NCBI GenBank assembly: GCA_037074615.1 | Contig: CM073570.1 | Location: forward strand, 17,084,185-17,148,184 | DNA from: Leucaena leucocephala | Lineage: Eukaryota; Streptophyta; Magnoliopsida; Fabales; Fabaceae | DNA length: 64,000 nucleotides | Direction of reading: 5' to 3' | Shown: one piece after another, positions 36,950 to 49,330 of the stretch | Layout: each line of letters begins with the position of its first letter | Numbering within the stretch: the stretch's first letter is position 1 | Made by a program: the position numbers and the translations under genes | The notes under the pieces: generated by a model | Database searches by the model: none | The model's input: the letters and a program-made list of their open reading frames with translations, nothing else | What the model was told of the DNA's origin: nothing

Positions 36950-38852
36950 TAGCTGTTTTTCCTTAATAATTTCACAGAAGTACGGGTTATCCATTTGGAA
37001 GAAAAATGAAGACAAGGAGATGGCATTCTGAAAATCCAGGATCTAATAGTAACAATTCTGTAAATTGCCATTTCCTGGTAGTTGTAAATGAAGAGTAAAC
37101 AGTGGACGGAGAAACCTGAAAGAAAATTGTAGTTATGGGATGTGAGGTACTTGGATTTGTATATAGATACTCTGACTACCTCCCAAGATCGATACTTGAT
37201 TATGGTCAGTGCTTTTGGTTCTTATGATTTCCATTGTGTTCTACTAATTGCTAACTTTATCCAACATATATTGAACAGTATTTCTTAAACCTGTGGCGTG
37301 TTCTTTGGACGATTTTCTATTATCTTGTTGGATTTTATCATGTATTCATGTTGTGCCAATTTCACATGGGAATGTCTCAAACCATTTTTTAAAGAATGTC
37401 TGACTCATTTCTGGCATTAGCGTCATAAAGGGTCATCAAAGAGCGAAGCGATTTGATAAGTTAAAAATAAAATGTGAATTATAATTGAATCACGTTGCCA
37501 CCAAAAAAGGAAAAACTTCCTAGAAAATTGACGGCGATAATTTTTAAAAACCACTGACCAATATTTTACCCTGCGTATTTGGTAGTGTGAGTACTGGTAA
37601 GTACCCCCTGAGCGTCAAATCCAGCATGGCCAAAGCCTAGGCACAGAGAATGGGAAACTTAATTCTTTCCGCTGATGAAAGTCGGGAAACTTGTTACTCA
37701 TATTTATCCAATATCATGTTCATTATTTAAGATCTCTGAATCATCGTTCTCCATCACCTCAGAAGACAACATGTCCTAAATGCGTTTTTTTAAAGAAGAA
37801 AATTCAAAACGCGTCTTTACTCGTTGCCATGACCATGAGATAAAAGGAAGGTGAAAAAGCCTGCATGAGGCTGAAAAGAGAGCGAATTTCAACAGTCATC
37901 ACTTCTCTTCAACTATTCAGAAGACCCACTTGCCTTCGTCTGTTTATGGGAGAAAGGTGGGATGGGACCTATTACTCTTTCCTCTGCAACAAACAAAGCA
38001 ACATTAATGTCTTCGAACTTTCTCCTTCACCTCGTGGGATTATATTTCTAAGTACTAGTTCTACCTATTGCCATGACACTGTTACCAGCTCGGGAACCAA
38101 CTTCTCTTTCTCCTATTTTGTGTGATTCTGATTCTAATTTCAAAGGCAAATATATCTGAATCATTTGTGAACAGTATGAAATTTAAATCTCTTAAACGCT
38201 GACTGAAGTACTAACAAAAATTCTCTTACTTTGATTAGCGGCTCATGGCGCAAAGCAAGAAAGGTTTGAGAACTGCGATGCTTTTCTCAAATGGGAATGG
38301 TGTTCAATCCCTTTTCAGCACATTAAAATGCACAATTCCGAAAAATAGGAAAGGCCACCTTCCTTTGTACGGTTAGCCTCTTAATTGTTTGGCAGAAAAA
38401 GACAATTCTTCAAATGGTTTGTCCTTTCTTTACTATCTTTACCGATGAAATCAATTCTTGGATCATAAAGCTTCGAACTCGATCATGTTTTGTGATTACC
38501 GAAATGGGCTTTCTTTACGAGAATGAAAAATTATAAAAAAATTCAAGCAGTTTGTTTTCCCTACACATGACATGAAGATGAATATCTTAAGGAAATGATT
38601 GATGTTATTTCATCACTTGCTTTATACACTCTTTCACCAATTTAGCATTATTCGCAGTTACACTCCAACCTAACTTTTTCAATTTCCCTTTAGCTTTCCC
38701 TGTTTAGAAAGCCTCTTCACTCCCTTCACTGTTGTCCCGTTCCTCTGCTTTATGCTCTTTTTTTCCTGGAACTCTTCTATATATTCCAACATACATGTCC
38801 TAATGCCCTTCAGCTTTGTGTTTGGGGAAGAAGAAAGATAGAGAGGTGAAAA
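36950..38852. other. Intergenic between E2 and MADS-box genes
   Basis: This holds the 3' UTR of the E2 gene and the upstream region of the MADS-box gene. Open frames near 37865-38125 show no family resemblance. No repeat element is recognised. Confidence 0.5.
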
Positions 38853-40253
38853 ATGGGTCGGGGAAAGATTGAGATAAAGCTGATCCAGAACGCCACCAAC
38901 AGGCAGGTCACCTACTCCAAGCGGCGCAATGGCATTTTCAAGAAAGCTCATGAACTCAGTGTTCTCTGTGATGCTAAGGTTTCCCTCATCATGTTCTCCA
39001 AAAACAATAAGATGCATGAATACACCACTCCGGGCCTCACGTCCGTACACTCCGATTTCTCCCTCACTCTTTCTCTCACTTCTTCATTTGTATTTTCTGG
39101 TTTTCTAACATTTGTTGTGAGCAGAACCAAGAATATAATAGATCAGTACCAGAGGATTTTGGGGAATATCGATCTCTGGAGTGCCCAGTATGAGGTTATT
39201 AATTGCACCCTCCTCTTTTAAGTAATATTTAACAATTGTGTTCGGTGTTTTCCTGGTGAATTCTCATGGGTTCTGCATGCTTGGCAGAGGATGCTCCAAA
39301 ACATGAAGAAGCTGAAAGAGATTAACAATAAACTCAGAAGACAGATAAGGTAAATAGATCTCAGGTATGTGTTTGTGTGCTTTTTGTACTCTAAAGCTGA
39401 TTGACCAAGTTGTGATTTTTCAAGGCACAGGATGGGTGAGGATTTAAATGATCTGGACTTCCAGCAACTGCGCAGTCTTGAGGAGGATATGGTTTCTGCC
39501 TCAGCGATCATACGTGAACGGAAGGTTGAATCTTTTGAAGTACAAAATATTGAAGACTCAAATTTTCTTTTCTTTTCTTTACCCTCTTTTTCTCCGTACC
39601 TGCTTCAGTTTAATCTGCAGATCTGAAAACATTTCCGGGTTTATGATTCTTTTTCCCTATAATTCCCTACTTAAACGTTTCTCCAAGAATATTGAGTGCC
39701 CCCATTTGGTTTCCAAATAAGTTAAAGAAATCTGTTTCTTCTTGAGGAACGATTGTTGTTTATACTAATGTGTCAGTTTCTTGTATGTTTCCACAGCTTC
39801 ATGTGATCAAAACTCGGACTAGTACCAGCAAGAAAAAGGTCAGAATTTTTTATTTCTAAAAAAAAAAAAACACACTTGTGCGCTCACACACACAAAACAC
39901 ATAAGATTCTTCTGAGAAACCATTGATGTTTTACAATTTTCTTTTGGGACTTAACATGAAGGTCAAAAGCATGGAGCAGATGAACGAGAATCTGCTGCTT
40001 GAACTTGTAAGAGCTTGTTGTACAGATTGAAATGAAAGACAGTAAGCTTGAATGAGCTTGTTTTGATTATAGTTTAATGGAATGAGTGTAGGAAAAGTGT
40101 GTGATCCATTCACAATATATGGTGCACGAGGAAGGAGATCAGGAATCAGCAGTTACGGTGGCCACCGGTGTCTCCAACTTCCATGGACTGTGCCCACAGC
40201 AGCACCCAACACATATGAATCTTCACCATGATGGAATGGGATTGGACCTGTAA
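38853..40253 (+). CDS. TM6: MADS-box protein, B-class TM6/APETALA3 lineage
   Basis: Seven exons join in phase: 38853-39040, 39125-39194, 39288-39349, 39425-39524, 39797-39838, 39962-40006 and 40092-40253 (TAA), giving 222 residues. Exon lengths 188, 62, 100, 42 and 45 follow the AP3-type gene structure; exon 2 is 70 rather than the common 67 bp. Residues 1-60 are the MADS domain (MGRGKIEIKLIQNATNRQVT, then SKRRNGIFKKAHELSVLCDA). The I and K regions follow (LWSAQYERMLQNMKKLKEIN, then EDLNDLDFQQLRSLEEDM). B-class proteins dimerise with PISTILLATA to specify petals and stamens. The C-terminus keeps a weak PI-derived region (GVSNFHGLCPQQHPTHMNLH) but ends HHDGMGLDL without a recognisable paleoAP3 motif, so its tail is diverged or shortened. 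The AP3/TM6 lineage is firm; the TM6 assignment is likely. Confidence 0.9.
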
Positions 40254-40429
40254 ATTTATCATTCACCACCTGTTATTTTAGCTTTGGTACCCACAAAATC
40301 GGATTTATTTTAGTCAAAGAAAAAGTGCGATGTTTTACTTAAATTCTTCCGTACCCAAAACACTCTGATCTGCGTATTATGCATTAATGCTTTGGAGCTT
40401 GGTTTGCTTTTTTATACAGTGTCTAAATT

Positions 40430-40805
40430 TATAACTTTAGTTTTAAAAGTGTTTCTAATTTAAAATTTAATTTAAAATAAATAATTATATTTATTTTAAA
40501 AAAATAGATTAAATTTAATTTTATATAAATTACTAAAAATAGATTTAGAATAGTAAAAGAGTTTATGGACTACTTAATTACTATTTTTCTCATATTTTCT
40601 CTCCTATTTACCTTTTCTTATTTTTCCTCTCTTATATTTTTTATAAAATTATATTTTTTCTGATAATAAAAGTTCTTCTAATAATAATTATCTAAATACT
40701 TATTTATTCATAATTATTTTTTTTTATAAATGACTCCTTTCTAAAAATTATCTAAACATTTTATTTTTTTATAAATCGTTTTTTAAAAATCTATCGCAAG
40801 GAATC
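40430..40805 (+). mobile_element. MITE family F, copy 2
   Basis: It carries the family landmark agtttatggactacttaa, the tctctcctattt pyrimidine tract and the aaaaatctatcg right end. It lies about 180 bp downstream of the MADS-box stop codon. The left end is eroded compared with the copy at 13072. Confidence 0.55.
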
Positions 40806-41972
40806 CATAAGCTTGCTTAGTGAGTCTTTGGATGTTTCTACAGCAGTTTAGGAATTGGGCTATGATTGCTTATTTTGTTATTTGGTTTCGATTAGGATGC
40901 TGTCGAAGATTGTGCTACTTCGAAAGATTTGCTTGCTAAATTTTAGGATGAAGTGGGTACTTTATATTGTGCAAGTAGCTTAGTGTTTGTTTTTGAATGT
41001 GATTTGGAGTAAGTTGAGGGAGAAAGATCTAATTTTGAAGTGTTAGGGACAAGATAACGTCGACGCTCATCTCCTCATATTATCATCAAATATGAATCTA
41101 TAAAACTATGGGGGAAACATAGGCATGATTGCATACATACGCACACATGATAAAGATAGCTACTTTGCATTCCCTGGAATTATTGAATATGTGTATACGG
41201 AGGCTGGTGGAAGTTTTCTGTTAGGACAAATGATTGAGTAAGGTGGTTGCGTGAGACTTGAGAAGCACCTAACATCACAAAGTCTTGTATGTTAGCTTTC
41301 TTCCGCATCTTAAAATGGATACTTTCTCATAGGTTGCAGACTTGTATTAAGCTTTTGAAATAAATGCCAGATGAATCCATCAAAATACAGCAATTAAATT
41401 TAGAAGAAGGTTCAACAATAAATACCCGTGCAACATTTTTTTTTTACTATTGATAAAAAAGAACAGTAGCATGGCTCTGAAATCGCCACCGTTTCTAAAG
41501 GCGACGTCGGCAAACACAAGTTGGCCCACAACCAAATAAAACCAGTGATGCCTAGAGAAGCCCCACCTCCTCCACAGCCTGTCGCCTGTCGGGAAGAAGA
41601 ATAAAATTAGTTTGAACAATAAATATTTCATGAGATTTATTTTTTCTTCAGGGATTAAGATAAATGCCCTCAATCTCCATCCGCCAACCCTCCGTCGTTT
41701 ATTGAGGGTCAAGCACAAGAGATGGGCTTCATTTTTTTCAAATTTTTTTAGGGGATAAGGTATGGAGTTTTATGTTTCTGTTGCTCAGTTAATAATTCGG
41801 GATGCTCCAGCTATTAATTACACATGCTTCTGATTTTATACGTCAGTCCCAATGGCAATTTAGGAGCGATCCACAGCACATAACCGTTGGTTAAAATACA
41901 CACAAGAAAAGGACAGCCCCTTCATTAAAAAACAAAAACAGTCACGGGATCATCACTAAACCCTCTGCACAA

Positions 41973-41979
41973 TATAAAG
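41973..41979 (+). promoter_or_regulatory. TATA-like box of the LRR gene
   Basis: The sequence tataaag lies about 240 bp upstream of the LRR start codon, in an otherwise mixed-composition region, which is a plausible leader length. It is a sequence match only. Confidence 0.35.
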
Positions 41980-42215
41980 CCTAAAATATGCTCCCGTCCA
42001 CACCATGGCATCCAACACCATTGAAACTTTCAATCACCGAGCCTACTTTCCCAATTCTCTGACAATTAACACTCGTGAACTGAACCCGCTCGCTCAAAAA
42101 TCTCTGACTCCGTCAAGTGGCCTGGATTTTGAATACAACCTCACCCTCAAAAGTTATCAACTTTTCTGATTCACTCCATCATAGTTCATCTCACTCCCAT
42201 ACATTCCCCTCCCAA

Positions 42216-43484
42216 ATGGCTCGTCTCACTTCTCCTCCGTTTTCTCTGATTTTGATTCTTTCAGCTTCGTGGTTACTTCTTCCGGCAGAATCAGCCACAT
42301 ATTGGGGTGACCGAGAGGCTCTAAAGCAGCTTAAGAACGGCTTTCAGAATGCTTCCGTGAATCCAGGTTCGTGTGTTAGTTCTTGGGACTTCTCTGTCGA
42401 CCCCTGCGACAACCTCTTGAGCAAAAAATTCACGTGCGGCTTCCGATGCGACGTTGTCGTCTCCGGGTCGAGTCGGGTCACCGAGATCACTCTCGACCAG
42501 GCGGGTTACGCCGCCTCACTCGCTTCCTCGTCTTGGAACCTTCCTTATTTGGAAACTCTCGACGTGTCTAACAACTACTTTTCCGGTGGCATTCCTGAGA
42601 CCTTCGCCAACCTGACTCGTCTTCGCCGGCTCGCTCTGTCCGGGAATTTGTTGGACGGTGAGATTCCCTCTTCCATTGGGTTCCTCTCCAATCTTGAAGA
42701 GCTTTACCTCGATAACAATAATCTTCAAGGGACAATCCCGCCCAGCCTGAACGGGCTCAAGAGCTTGAAAAGGCTCGAACTTCAACTCAACAATCTCCAG
42801 GGTGAGATTCCTGATCTCGGTTCTCTCGAGAACCTTTACTATCTCGACATCAGCGACAACGCTGTCACTGGCGGAATTCCGGCGACGTTGCCCAAATCCT
42901 TGGTTCAAATCTCAATGAGGAACAATAGCCTGAGCGGAGGTTTAAGATCGGAAAGCTTCAGGGGGCTGACGGATTTGCAGGTTCTGGATTTGAGTTACAA
43001 CAGTCTGAAGGACTCTGCGCCTGTGGTTCTATTTGAGCTGCCGTCGCTGGAGCAACTGAGTCTGTCGTTCAACAAATTATCGGCCATGGAAGCGCCATCT
43101 TACAATGCTGGATCGCAGAGTGGGCTAATAGCGGTCGATGTGAGCAACAACGAGATTCAAGGGCTGTTGCCTTGGTTCATGGGAGTGATGCCAAAGCTGT
43201 CGTCATTGTCGTTGGAGAACAACAAGTTTACGGGAATGATACCGACGCAGTACGCATTAAAGACGGTGTTTCCGGAGATGGGAATATCGCCGTTTGAGAG
43301 GCTAATATTGAGCGGCAACTACCTGATTGGGGGCATACCCAGCCCCCTGCTGGTACTCAAACCGGGTTCTGCGAATGTGACGTTAGGGGACAATTGCTTG
43401 TTCAGATGCCCCCTGAGGTTCTTTTTCTGTGACCAACAAAAATCATTGGACGTATGCAACAGATTTAGCCCCTTCATCCCTTAG
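42216..43484 (+). CDS. Secreted leucine-rich-repeat protein (receptor-like protein type), intronless
   Basis: A single exon of 422 residues. The protein starts with a signal peptide, MARLTSPPFSLILILSASWL, followed by an N-terminal cap segment YWGDREALKQLKNGFQNAS and VDPCD. About ten plant-type LRRs follow, with units such as LPYLETLDVSNNYFSGGIPE and LSNLEELYLDNNNLQGTIPP. The end is NVTLGDNCLFRCPLRFFFC with a paired-cysteine cap and no transmembrane helix or kinase domain. It resembles the small intronless Arabidopsis LRR family that includes At1g03440 and At4g03010. It would act in the cell wall or apoplast; no ligand is known to me. The frame is open upstream to 42117, but that first codon is GTG, so the ATG at 42216, which directly begins a signal peptide, is the start. 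No damage is seen. Confidence 0.9.
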   Translation: MARLTSPPFSLILILSASWLLLPAESATYWGDREALKQLKNGFQNASVNPGSCVSSWDFSVDPCDNLLSKKFTCGFRCDVVVSGSSRVTEITLDQAGYAASLASSSWNLPYLETLDVSNNYFSGGIPETFANLTRLRRLALSGNLLDGEIPSSIGFLSNLEELYLDNNNLQGTIPPSLNGLKSLKRLELQLNNLQGEIPDLGSLENLYYLDISDNAVTGGIPATLPKSLVQISMRNNSLSGGLRSESFRGLTDLQVLDLSYNSLKDSAPVVLFELPSLEQLSLSFNKLSAMEAPSYNAGSQSGLIAVDVSNNEIQGLLPWFMGVMPKLSSLSLENNKFTGMIPTQYALKTVFPEMGISPFERLILSGNYLIGGIPSPLLVLKPGSANVTLGDNCLFRCPLRFFFCDQQKSLDVCNRFSPFIP

Positions 43485-44009
43485 ATGATGATGGTGATTT
43501 CGATTGATTTCATTTGTTTGTTCTGTAATTAGAGGAATGATGGGAGATGTTGATATTGATGATGAAGAGATGAAGGTTGAAAGCTTGTGGAATCTGAGCA
43601 GAATCAGATCATACACTAACTACCAACCGCATCTTAGCATCTCCCCCAGTCATTTTGTGTTTATTTTCACTTTTATTTCAGTTGCAAATACTTAAAATCA
43701 GATCAACGACTTGAGTTTGCTGGCGTTCAAGGATTTGCGCCCCTAGCTAATAATAATGCAACTTTGATGGCTACATTTTGTTTGTCTATTTTGGGCTAGA
43801 GACTGCGATGGCAATGGCTACAATAATCAACCCAAATCATGGAATTCGTTAGGTAATTGTCGTTATGCCATGTTATTATTGTTATTTATTACTTCTTTTA
43901 TTATTCAACTGTGCCTTCCTTTTTTTTCATTTATTTTTTAATGTGAAGTCCAATTCCTTCTTCTATTTTTGGTTGTGATAAAAGAAACTTAAGAAGTATA
44001 GAGTTTGAC
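43485..44009. other. 3' flank of the LRR gene
   Basis: Probable 3' UTR, then AT-rich sequence up to the first MITE of the cluster. No gene is recognised. Confidence 0.45.
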
Positions 44010-44420
44010 ACTATTGTTGAAAAGTCTTTTTTAATAAAATTTTAATTGAATTTAAAAAAAATTAAAATAATAGTTATATTTATTCAAAAATAATTTTAGA
44101 TAAATAAATTATTAAAATTAATTTTTACAATAGTAAAAAAACTTATAGACTATATAATTAATATTTTATCTTTATATTTTTTTATACTCTCTCTCCTTTT
44201 TAATGTTTCTTCTCTTCTCCACTCTCTCCTCTCTTTTTTTTCTTTTTTACACTCTCTTCTATTTTACTTTTAATCAAATTATACATTTTTTATAATTTAT
44301 CAATATAAAAAATAATTATATTACTAATTATTTAAATATTTTTATTTTTAAAATATATTCTCTAAAATCTATTTTTTTAAAAAAATTATTATCTAAAAGT
44401 TAATCCAAATAAACCCTTAA
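44010..44420 (+). mobile_element. MITE family F, copy 3
   Basis: Family landmarks are aacttatagactatataatt, the ctctctcctttt tract, and aaaagttaatccaaataaac at the right end. It is the first of three adjacent copies. Confidence 0.6.
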
Positions 44421-44524
44421 ACTGCTATACATATGGGTAAACATTATTATTGAAAATGAATAAAAGCGGGGAAAATGGATAAGATGGTGAGATAATTAGA
44501 TGGGGATATTATTAATTTAGTTAA

Positions 44525-44990
44525 AGGTATATTTGGATTAACTTTTAGAGAATAGATTTTAGAAAGAATAGATTTTGGGAATAATATATTTTAAAAATGG
44601 AGATATTTGGATGATTAGTAGTATAATCATTTTTCATATTTGTAAATTATAAAAAATGGTATGATTTGATTAAAAGTAAAAAAGATGGTAAAAAAGAAAG
44701 ATGAGAGAATATAGAGAGGAGAGATGAGATATAGTGAATAAAAGAGAGGAGAGAAGAGAGAATGTATAGATGAGAGAGAAGAGGGGGTATAAGAAAAAAT
44801 ATGAGTAAGATAATAATTAGATAGTCTATAAGCTCTTTTACTGTTCTAAAAGCTAATTTCAGTAACATATTTAAAATTATGATTTTAGTTAAAATTATTT
44901 CTAAATAAATATGGCTGTTTGTTTAAAATTTTTCTAAATCAAAATTTTGCTCAAAAAACACTTTTTAAATCTTACTAAGTGTCTGTTTGG
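44525..44990 (-). mobile_element. MITE family F, copy 4, inverted
   Basis: This is the minus-strand version of the family: left end ggtatatttggattaact, a purine-rich gagaggagagatgaga tract, then tagtctataagctcttttac, and right end agtgtctgtttggcac. It abuts the next copy, which runs the other way. Confidence 0.65.
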
Positions 44991-45395
44991 CACTAAAGTT
45001 TTAAAAGCCCTTTTAGGTAAAATCTTAATTTAGAAATTTTTTAAATAAATAGTCATATTTAAATAAACTACTAAAATTAGTTTTTGGAACAGTAAAAGAG
45101 TTTATAGACTATCCAATTATTATCTTACCACTATTTTTTTATACCCTCTTTAATCTCTCATCTCTCTCATCTATCTTCTTTAATCTCTCTTCTCCACCCT
45201 ATCTCCTCTCTTCTCTCTTTTCTCTACATTCTCTATTATTTTTTTCCACCATCTTTCATATTTTTAATCAAATCATACTTTTTTTAATAATTTATTAATA
45301 TAAAAAATAATTTTATTAATAATTATCTTAATATTTCTATTTTTTTAAATTTATTTTTTTAAAAATATATTCGAACAAACAGCCTTTAAGCCTAA
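44985..45395 (+). mobile_element. MITE family F, copy 5, head to head with copy 4
   Basis: It starts gtgtctgtttggcactaaag, continues with agtttatagactatccaatt and a ctctctcatctatcttc tract, and ends cgaacaaacagcc. The opening phrase is shared with the end of copy 4, so the two elements meet at one terminus and form a large palindrome of about 0.85 kb. Confidence 0.65.
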
Positions 45396-45724
45396 ACCCT
45401 GTTATCAATTAATTGATTATGATGTCGACGTCAATGCTTTGAAAAAAGAGCATCGTGATCTTTCATGATGCCATACTCCACAAACCACGGGCTGACGTCA
45501 CACACAAGGAACCCCTCGCTACTATGCAACTAACCAAAAGGCTGGCCAAGCCCTATGATTCATTATTGCACATTTGTAACTACTCATCATCATAATTAAA
45601 CATCATACTCCTTATCTGTCTGAATCTAAATTATTTAAGGTAGTTTTATGTGACAAAAATGACGATATATACAAGCACCGATGGAAAAAAAAGTAGAGCA
45701 AATGGCATTTAGTATTACGAAAAG

Positions 45725-45928
45725 ATGAAGTGCTGTTGTCGGAGGACAAGGACAAAGATTTTTGGACTCGAACCACATGTAGCAGCACACATGAAAGGTG
45801 AACTGAAGCTCACCGTCGACTCCACCCCTTCATCTTCTCCATCATCCTCTAGAAACATAATTAAGACGACAGAAATTGTCTGCAAGACACAGTCCAAAAT
45901 CACTCCTTGCTTCGCGAGTTTGTCGTGA
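45725..45928 (+). CDS. Possible small protein, unrecognised
   Basis: A 67-codon frame opening with an ATG, MKCCCRRTRTKIFG, with a Ser/Pro-rich middle (STPSSSPSSSRN). I do not recognise it. It has a plausible upstream TATA-like run and a TGACGTCA-type site, but such frames arise by chance and codon use is not distinctive. It could instead be a non-coding transcript. Confidence 0.2.
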   Translation: MKCCCRRTRTKIFGLEPHVAAHMKGELKLTVDSTPSSSPSSSRNIIKTTEIVCKTQSKITPCFASLS

Positions 45929-46839
45929 GATGTGAATTCCATGGTTATAAGGATGGGATGCTTTTTCCCTGGAATCGAGACTCACAATTCTGTTCTTTTT
46001 CGTTTTGTTTTTTTTACAAAGGGAAATTAAAGAAGCAAGACAATCAAACAAACGCCTACGTCACGCCTCTGCTCATAAGAAGAGTGATAGTTGATTCCTC
46101 CGAAAGAATCATGCTCAGAGCCTCTCTAGCCAATATGATCAATCGGAAAGAGCCGAGCTTCCCATTCCCTCTTCAAAAGCTTCTGCACTTCAAGCACTTT
46201 TGTTCTACTTATATATATATATATATAAGCATCACAATTTAGTTGTAACAAACATGCTCCAACCTATAATCCATTTTCAATTCTGCTTCCATGCTTAGGA
46301 TTCCAACCAACCATACAGGGCCTTAGTTTTCTTTCTGCACACAATACTTATCCTCTGCTGCTTTAGAGTCTAGACATACGATCATAGAGTTTTGTCTGAC
46401 GAAGTAGAGCTCTTCAAGAATGACCTATTGAGCTCAATTTCTATATTAGAGCAGCAGATGTTCGTTTCACTTGGAAGTTAGAAGGACTAGTTGAGCCTAA
46501 CGTTGTGATTCAAAAATTGGGTTTCTGAGTTTGGAGCCTGAAGACGATGTTCCGTTCACTTTGTTTGTCCACTTACCAAGGAACTGATACAAGATCATGT
46601 AATTTGGATAACATTTTGAAGGTTTCAGAAGAGCATCCTAGCAGCAGGTGATATACAAATTGTATATTTGGTTTGCGTTAAAAAAAATGCTTTTACACCT
46701 AAACCAGTAGCTAAACACATGTATTATCGCCAAGTGATTATGTGGGAAAAATATGATTTTGGATACTTGAACTAATGGTTTCTGATAAGCATCTTTCACT
46801 AGCTTTTTGCATATTATAAATATATAAAATATCAATTTT

Positions 46840-47085
46840 GTTTTTTTTATATTTTTGTCATGTTATTATCTCTACCACTTTATACTTTATATAATTATCA
46901 TTTTTACTTCATGTATTTTCTAGTAATTTATTTATAAAAAATTATTCGGATAACAACCATCTAAATATTTATTTTTTTAAAATAATCTTTTATACAAAAT
47001 CTAAAAATATATTCTTTAAAATCATTTTAAAATCAACTTTTTATCTAGAATCTATTATCCTAAGTTAATGCAAACACGCCCATAA
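46840..47085 (+). mobile_element. MITE family F, partial copy
   Basis: Only the right part is clear: caaccatctaaatatttatt followed by aaaaatatattctttaaaat and a right end gttaatgcaaacacgccc. The CT-rich centre is weak and the left end is missing. Confidence 0.45.
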
Positions 47086-49302
47086 ACAAGAATACTGGAA
47101 TTACATTGTTGATCGTGAAACTACCAACCAGTACTCAAAGGCTATTGATTTTGTGTGTGGACTGTTCTCAGTTTGTTGGGCGTTGCTCGAGAAAATCTGT
47201 ATCATTTATGAAAATATGTTTGAATTCAATGGTTGCTCCGCTGGAGAAAATCGTCATTGATAGTCTATTGCGTTAAGGTGAACGGATAACCCCGACAGAA
47301 ATCCAGTTGCATTGGGAATACAAGAGTTTTAACTTCTAATGGGTAACTGGAGAGATGATATGTGCATGCCCTGGTGTTGGAGAACATGCATAGTTTTGAT
47401 GGCCATATATCCACCATGAATTATTGTGCATAAGAAATCATATCACTGATAATGTTTTATCCGTGTATGAAGTGATGAAATGTAGACTACTTTAGAAATG
47501 GTGGCGTGGCACAAGTGACGATGTGTTGATGTGGTGAAGTAGCTAGTGGTAGCAACCAACCAATATGCATGGGATGGGAAATGAAATGATATCGAGAGGA
47601 ATTAAATGGGAACAATATTTGCGGACCAAAAAGCACATCCTTCCGTGGTAGAGATTAATGCAGCCCAAAGTTGCTGTTGTCGGAAAATGAAATGAATGTG
47701 GGCATTCATGAATACATAGTGCAAACTTCAGTGATTAAGGATAACATATAGTCTGCACAAGCAGAGGGTTTGCTTTCCTAATGATCACTTTTTAAACCCT
47801 CATAAAGCATAATAGGGCAAGAGTGCTGCAGTTAGTACTTGTTAATTTTTAATGATCCCTTGCTAGTTATGGTCGTTGATTGAGATGATGATGTGCTCAA
47901 GCTTTAATCCAAATCATAATCAACTTGAGGTATCCAGTATCGGGTAATTTAATAATTTATGAGGTAAAGCATTTTGTTAATCTCTTCATGTGGTTGTTTA
48001 GTCAATTCGGTTGTAAGCGTGTAGCAGTGCTCAATAATGATGATGAATTCATTCGTGCCATCCTTTGTCTCCAACTTCGATCAAATTCTCTCCAGAACGT
48101 ACTTCCAGATGGACGGCCTAATAATGCGATTATATATACGTAATTATATTGTTTAATTCATCGTCATCGTCACCGCTTTGCTTAGATTCATATGTTATAT
48201 ATAGTTGATAAGCTTATCGATCAGGATATATAACTTATCCTCAAATCTTTTGTGCATGTGATGACGTGCGGTAAGATCAACATGGACGTATAGCCATATC
48301 CCCCATCAAATTAAGTTATTTCTTTATGACATTTCAACACATTCTATTAGTGTCGTCGCTGCAAATCTCGCTGAGTGTTTTTGGTTCGAGTCATGAGTTC
48401 AGCTAAAAGCAATAACATTCGTAAAAACAACCTAATTAATAATCTTAGCTTTTCCTTTTGCTCCTTTGTTCATATACGATACATGTGAGAAGCAATAATA
48501 GCTACAACTAGAATTCCAAAGATACTTGTTTTTACAAGATTTCGTCACATGTTTTCTCTTAAGAATGTGTTCCTAGAACAAACTTAACAACACGTTTTTA
48601 AACAAACAATTAATTAAATTTAGGTAAAACATATAATATTCAAACATGCTCCTATCGGCATTCAGCACCCGCCGCCACTATTTCCAAAATTAAACAACCT
48701 GCTTCATGAGCCCCTCCGATTTGTGAATTATGAAACCTTCAATCCGTATGCCCAAAAATTCAAAAGCTTTCTCCCTCGCAAGAGGGAAGCACTAGATATA
48801 AAATTCTTGTCTTAAAATATGGATAGATTATTGTTGTGTTAATATCTGATATGCTTTGAAAAAGAGGAGGGAATACTTGTTAAAATGATGTCAAGTATAA
48901 TAGAAGTAGAGAAGGATATGGATAAGGAATGATACAACTACTAAAAATACATAGCTATAAAAAGCAGAAAATTTGAAGGACAAAATGGAGTTTTTGAAGA
49001 GTATTATGTATATTTCGAAAATGGAGAGAATGAGAGAGATGGAAAAGAAAAGAGGGGGCCAGGGCAGGGCGGGTAGGTAGTTGTGGTGGGATGGAGTGAG
49101 GGGCTAAGTTGGAGTGAGAGGGGGTTGAGCTTAGCATTAGCTAGAAAGACGTACGTGTAAAACAAGAATAATGCACACAAGAGATGATTGTGATGAGAGA
49201 AGTTAGGGACAAAATAAAGCTGCCGTCCTCTGATTGGCTCCATTGAGCTTTGAGCATTCCAGTTGCTTCTAAGCCATGCCTTGTCGCCCGATCATCACCC
49301 TA

Positions 49303-49330
49303 TTTCCCTTTCCCTTTCCCTTTCCCTTTC
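49303..49330. repeat. TTTCCC hexamer tandem repeat
   Basis: About five consecutive copies of tttccc run without interruption, followed by cctcctcc. It is a simple-sequence tract. Confidence 0.85.

Larger units (their letters stand above)
40254..42215. other. Intergenic between MADS-box and LRR genes
   Basis: Contains a MITE family F copy at 40430-40805 and otherwise no recognised gene. The upstream region of the LRR gene has a TATA-like tataaag at 41973-41979. Open frames near 41380-41718 have no family match. Confidence 0.5.

Noticed and set aside
42117..42215. Upstream extension of the LRR protein by 33 codons
   Set aside because: The first codon at 42117 is GTG and the extra segment is not signal-peptide-like; the ATG at 42216 starts directly with a good signal peptide.
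43504..43695. Open frame just after the LRR gene
   Set aside because: No ATG-led family match; it lies in the probable 3' UTR.
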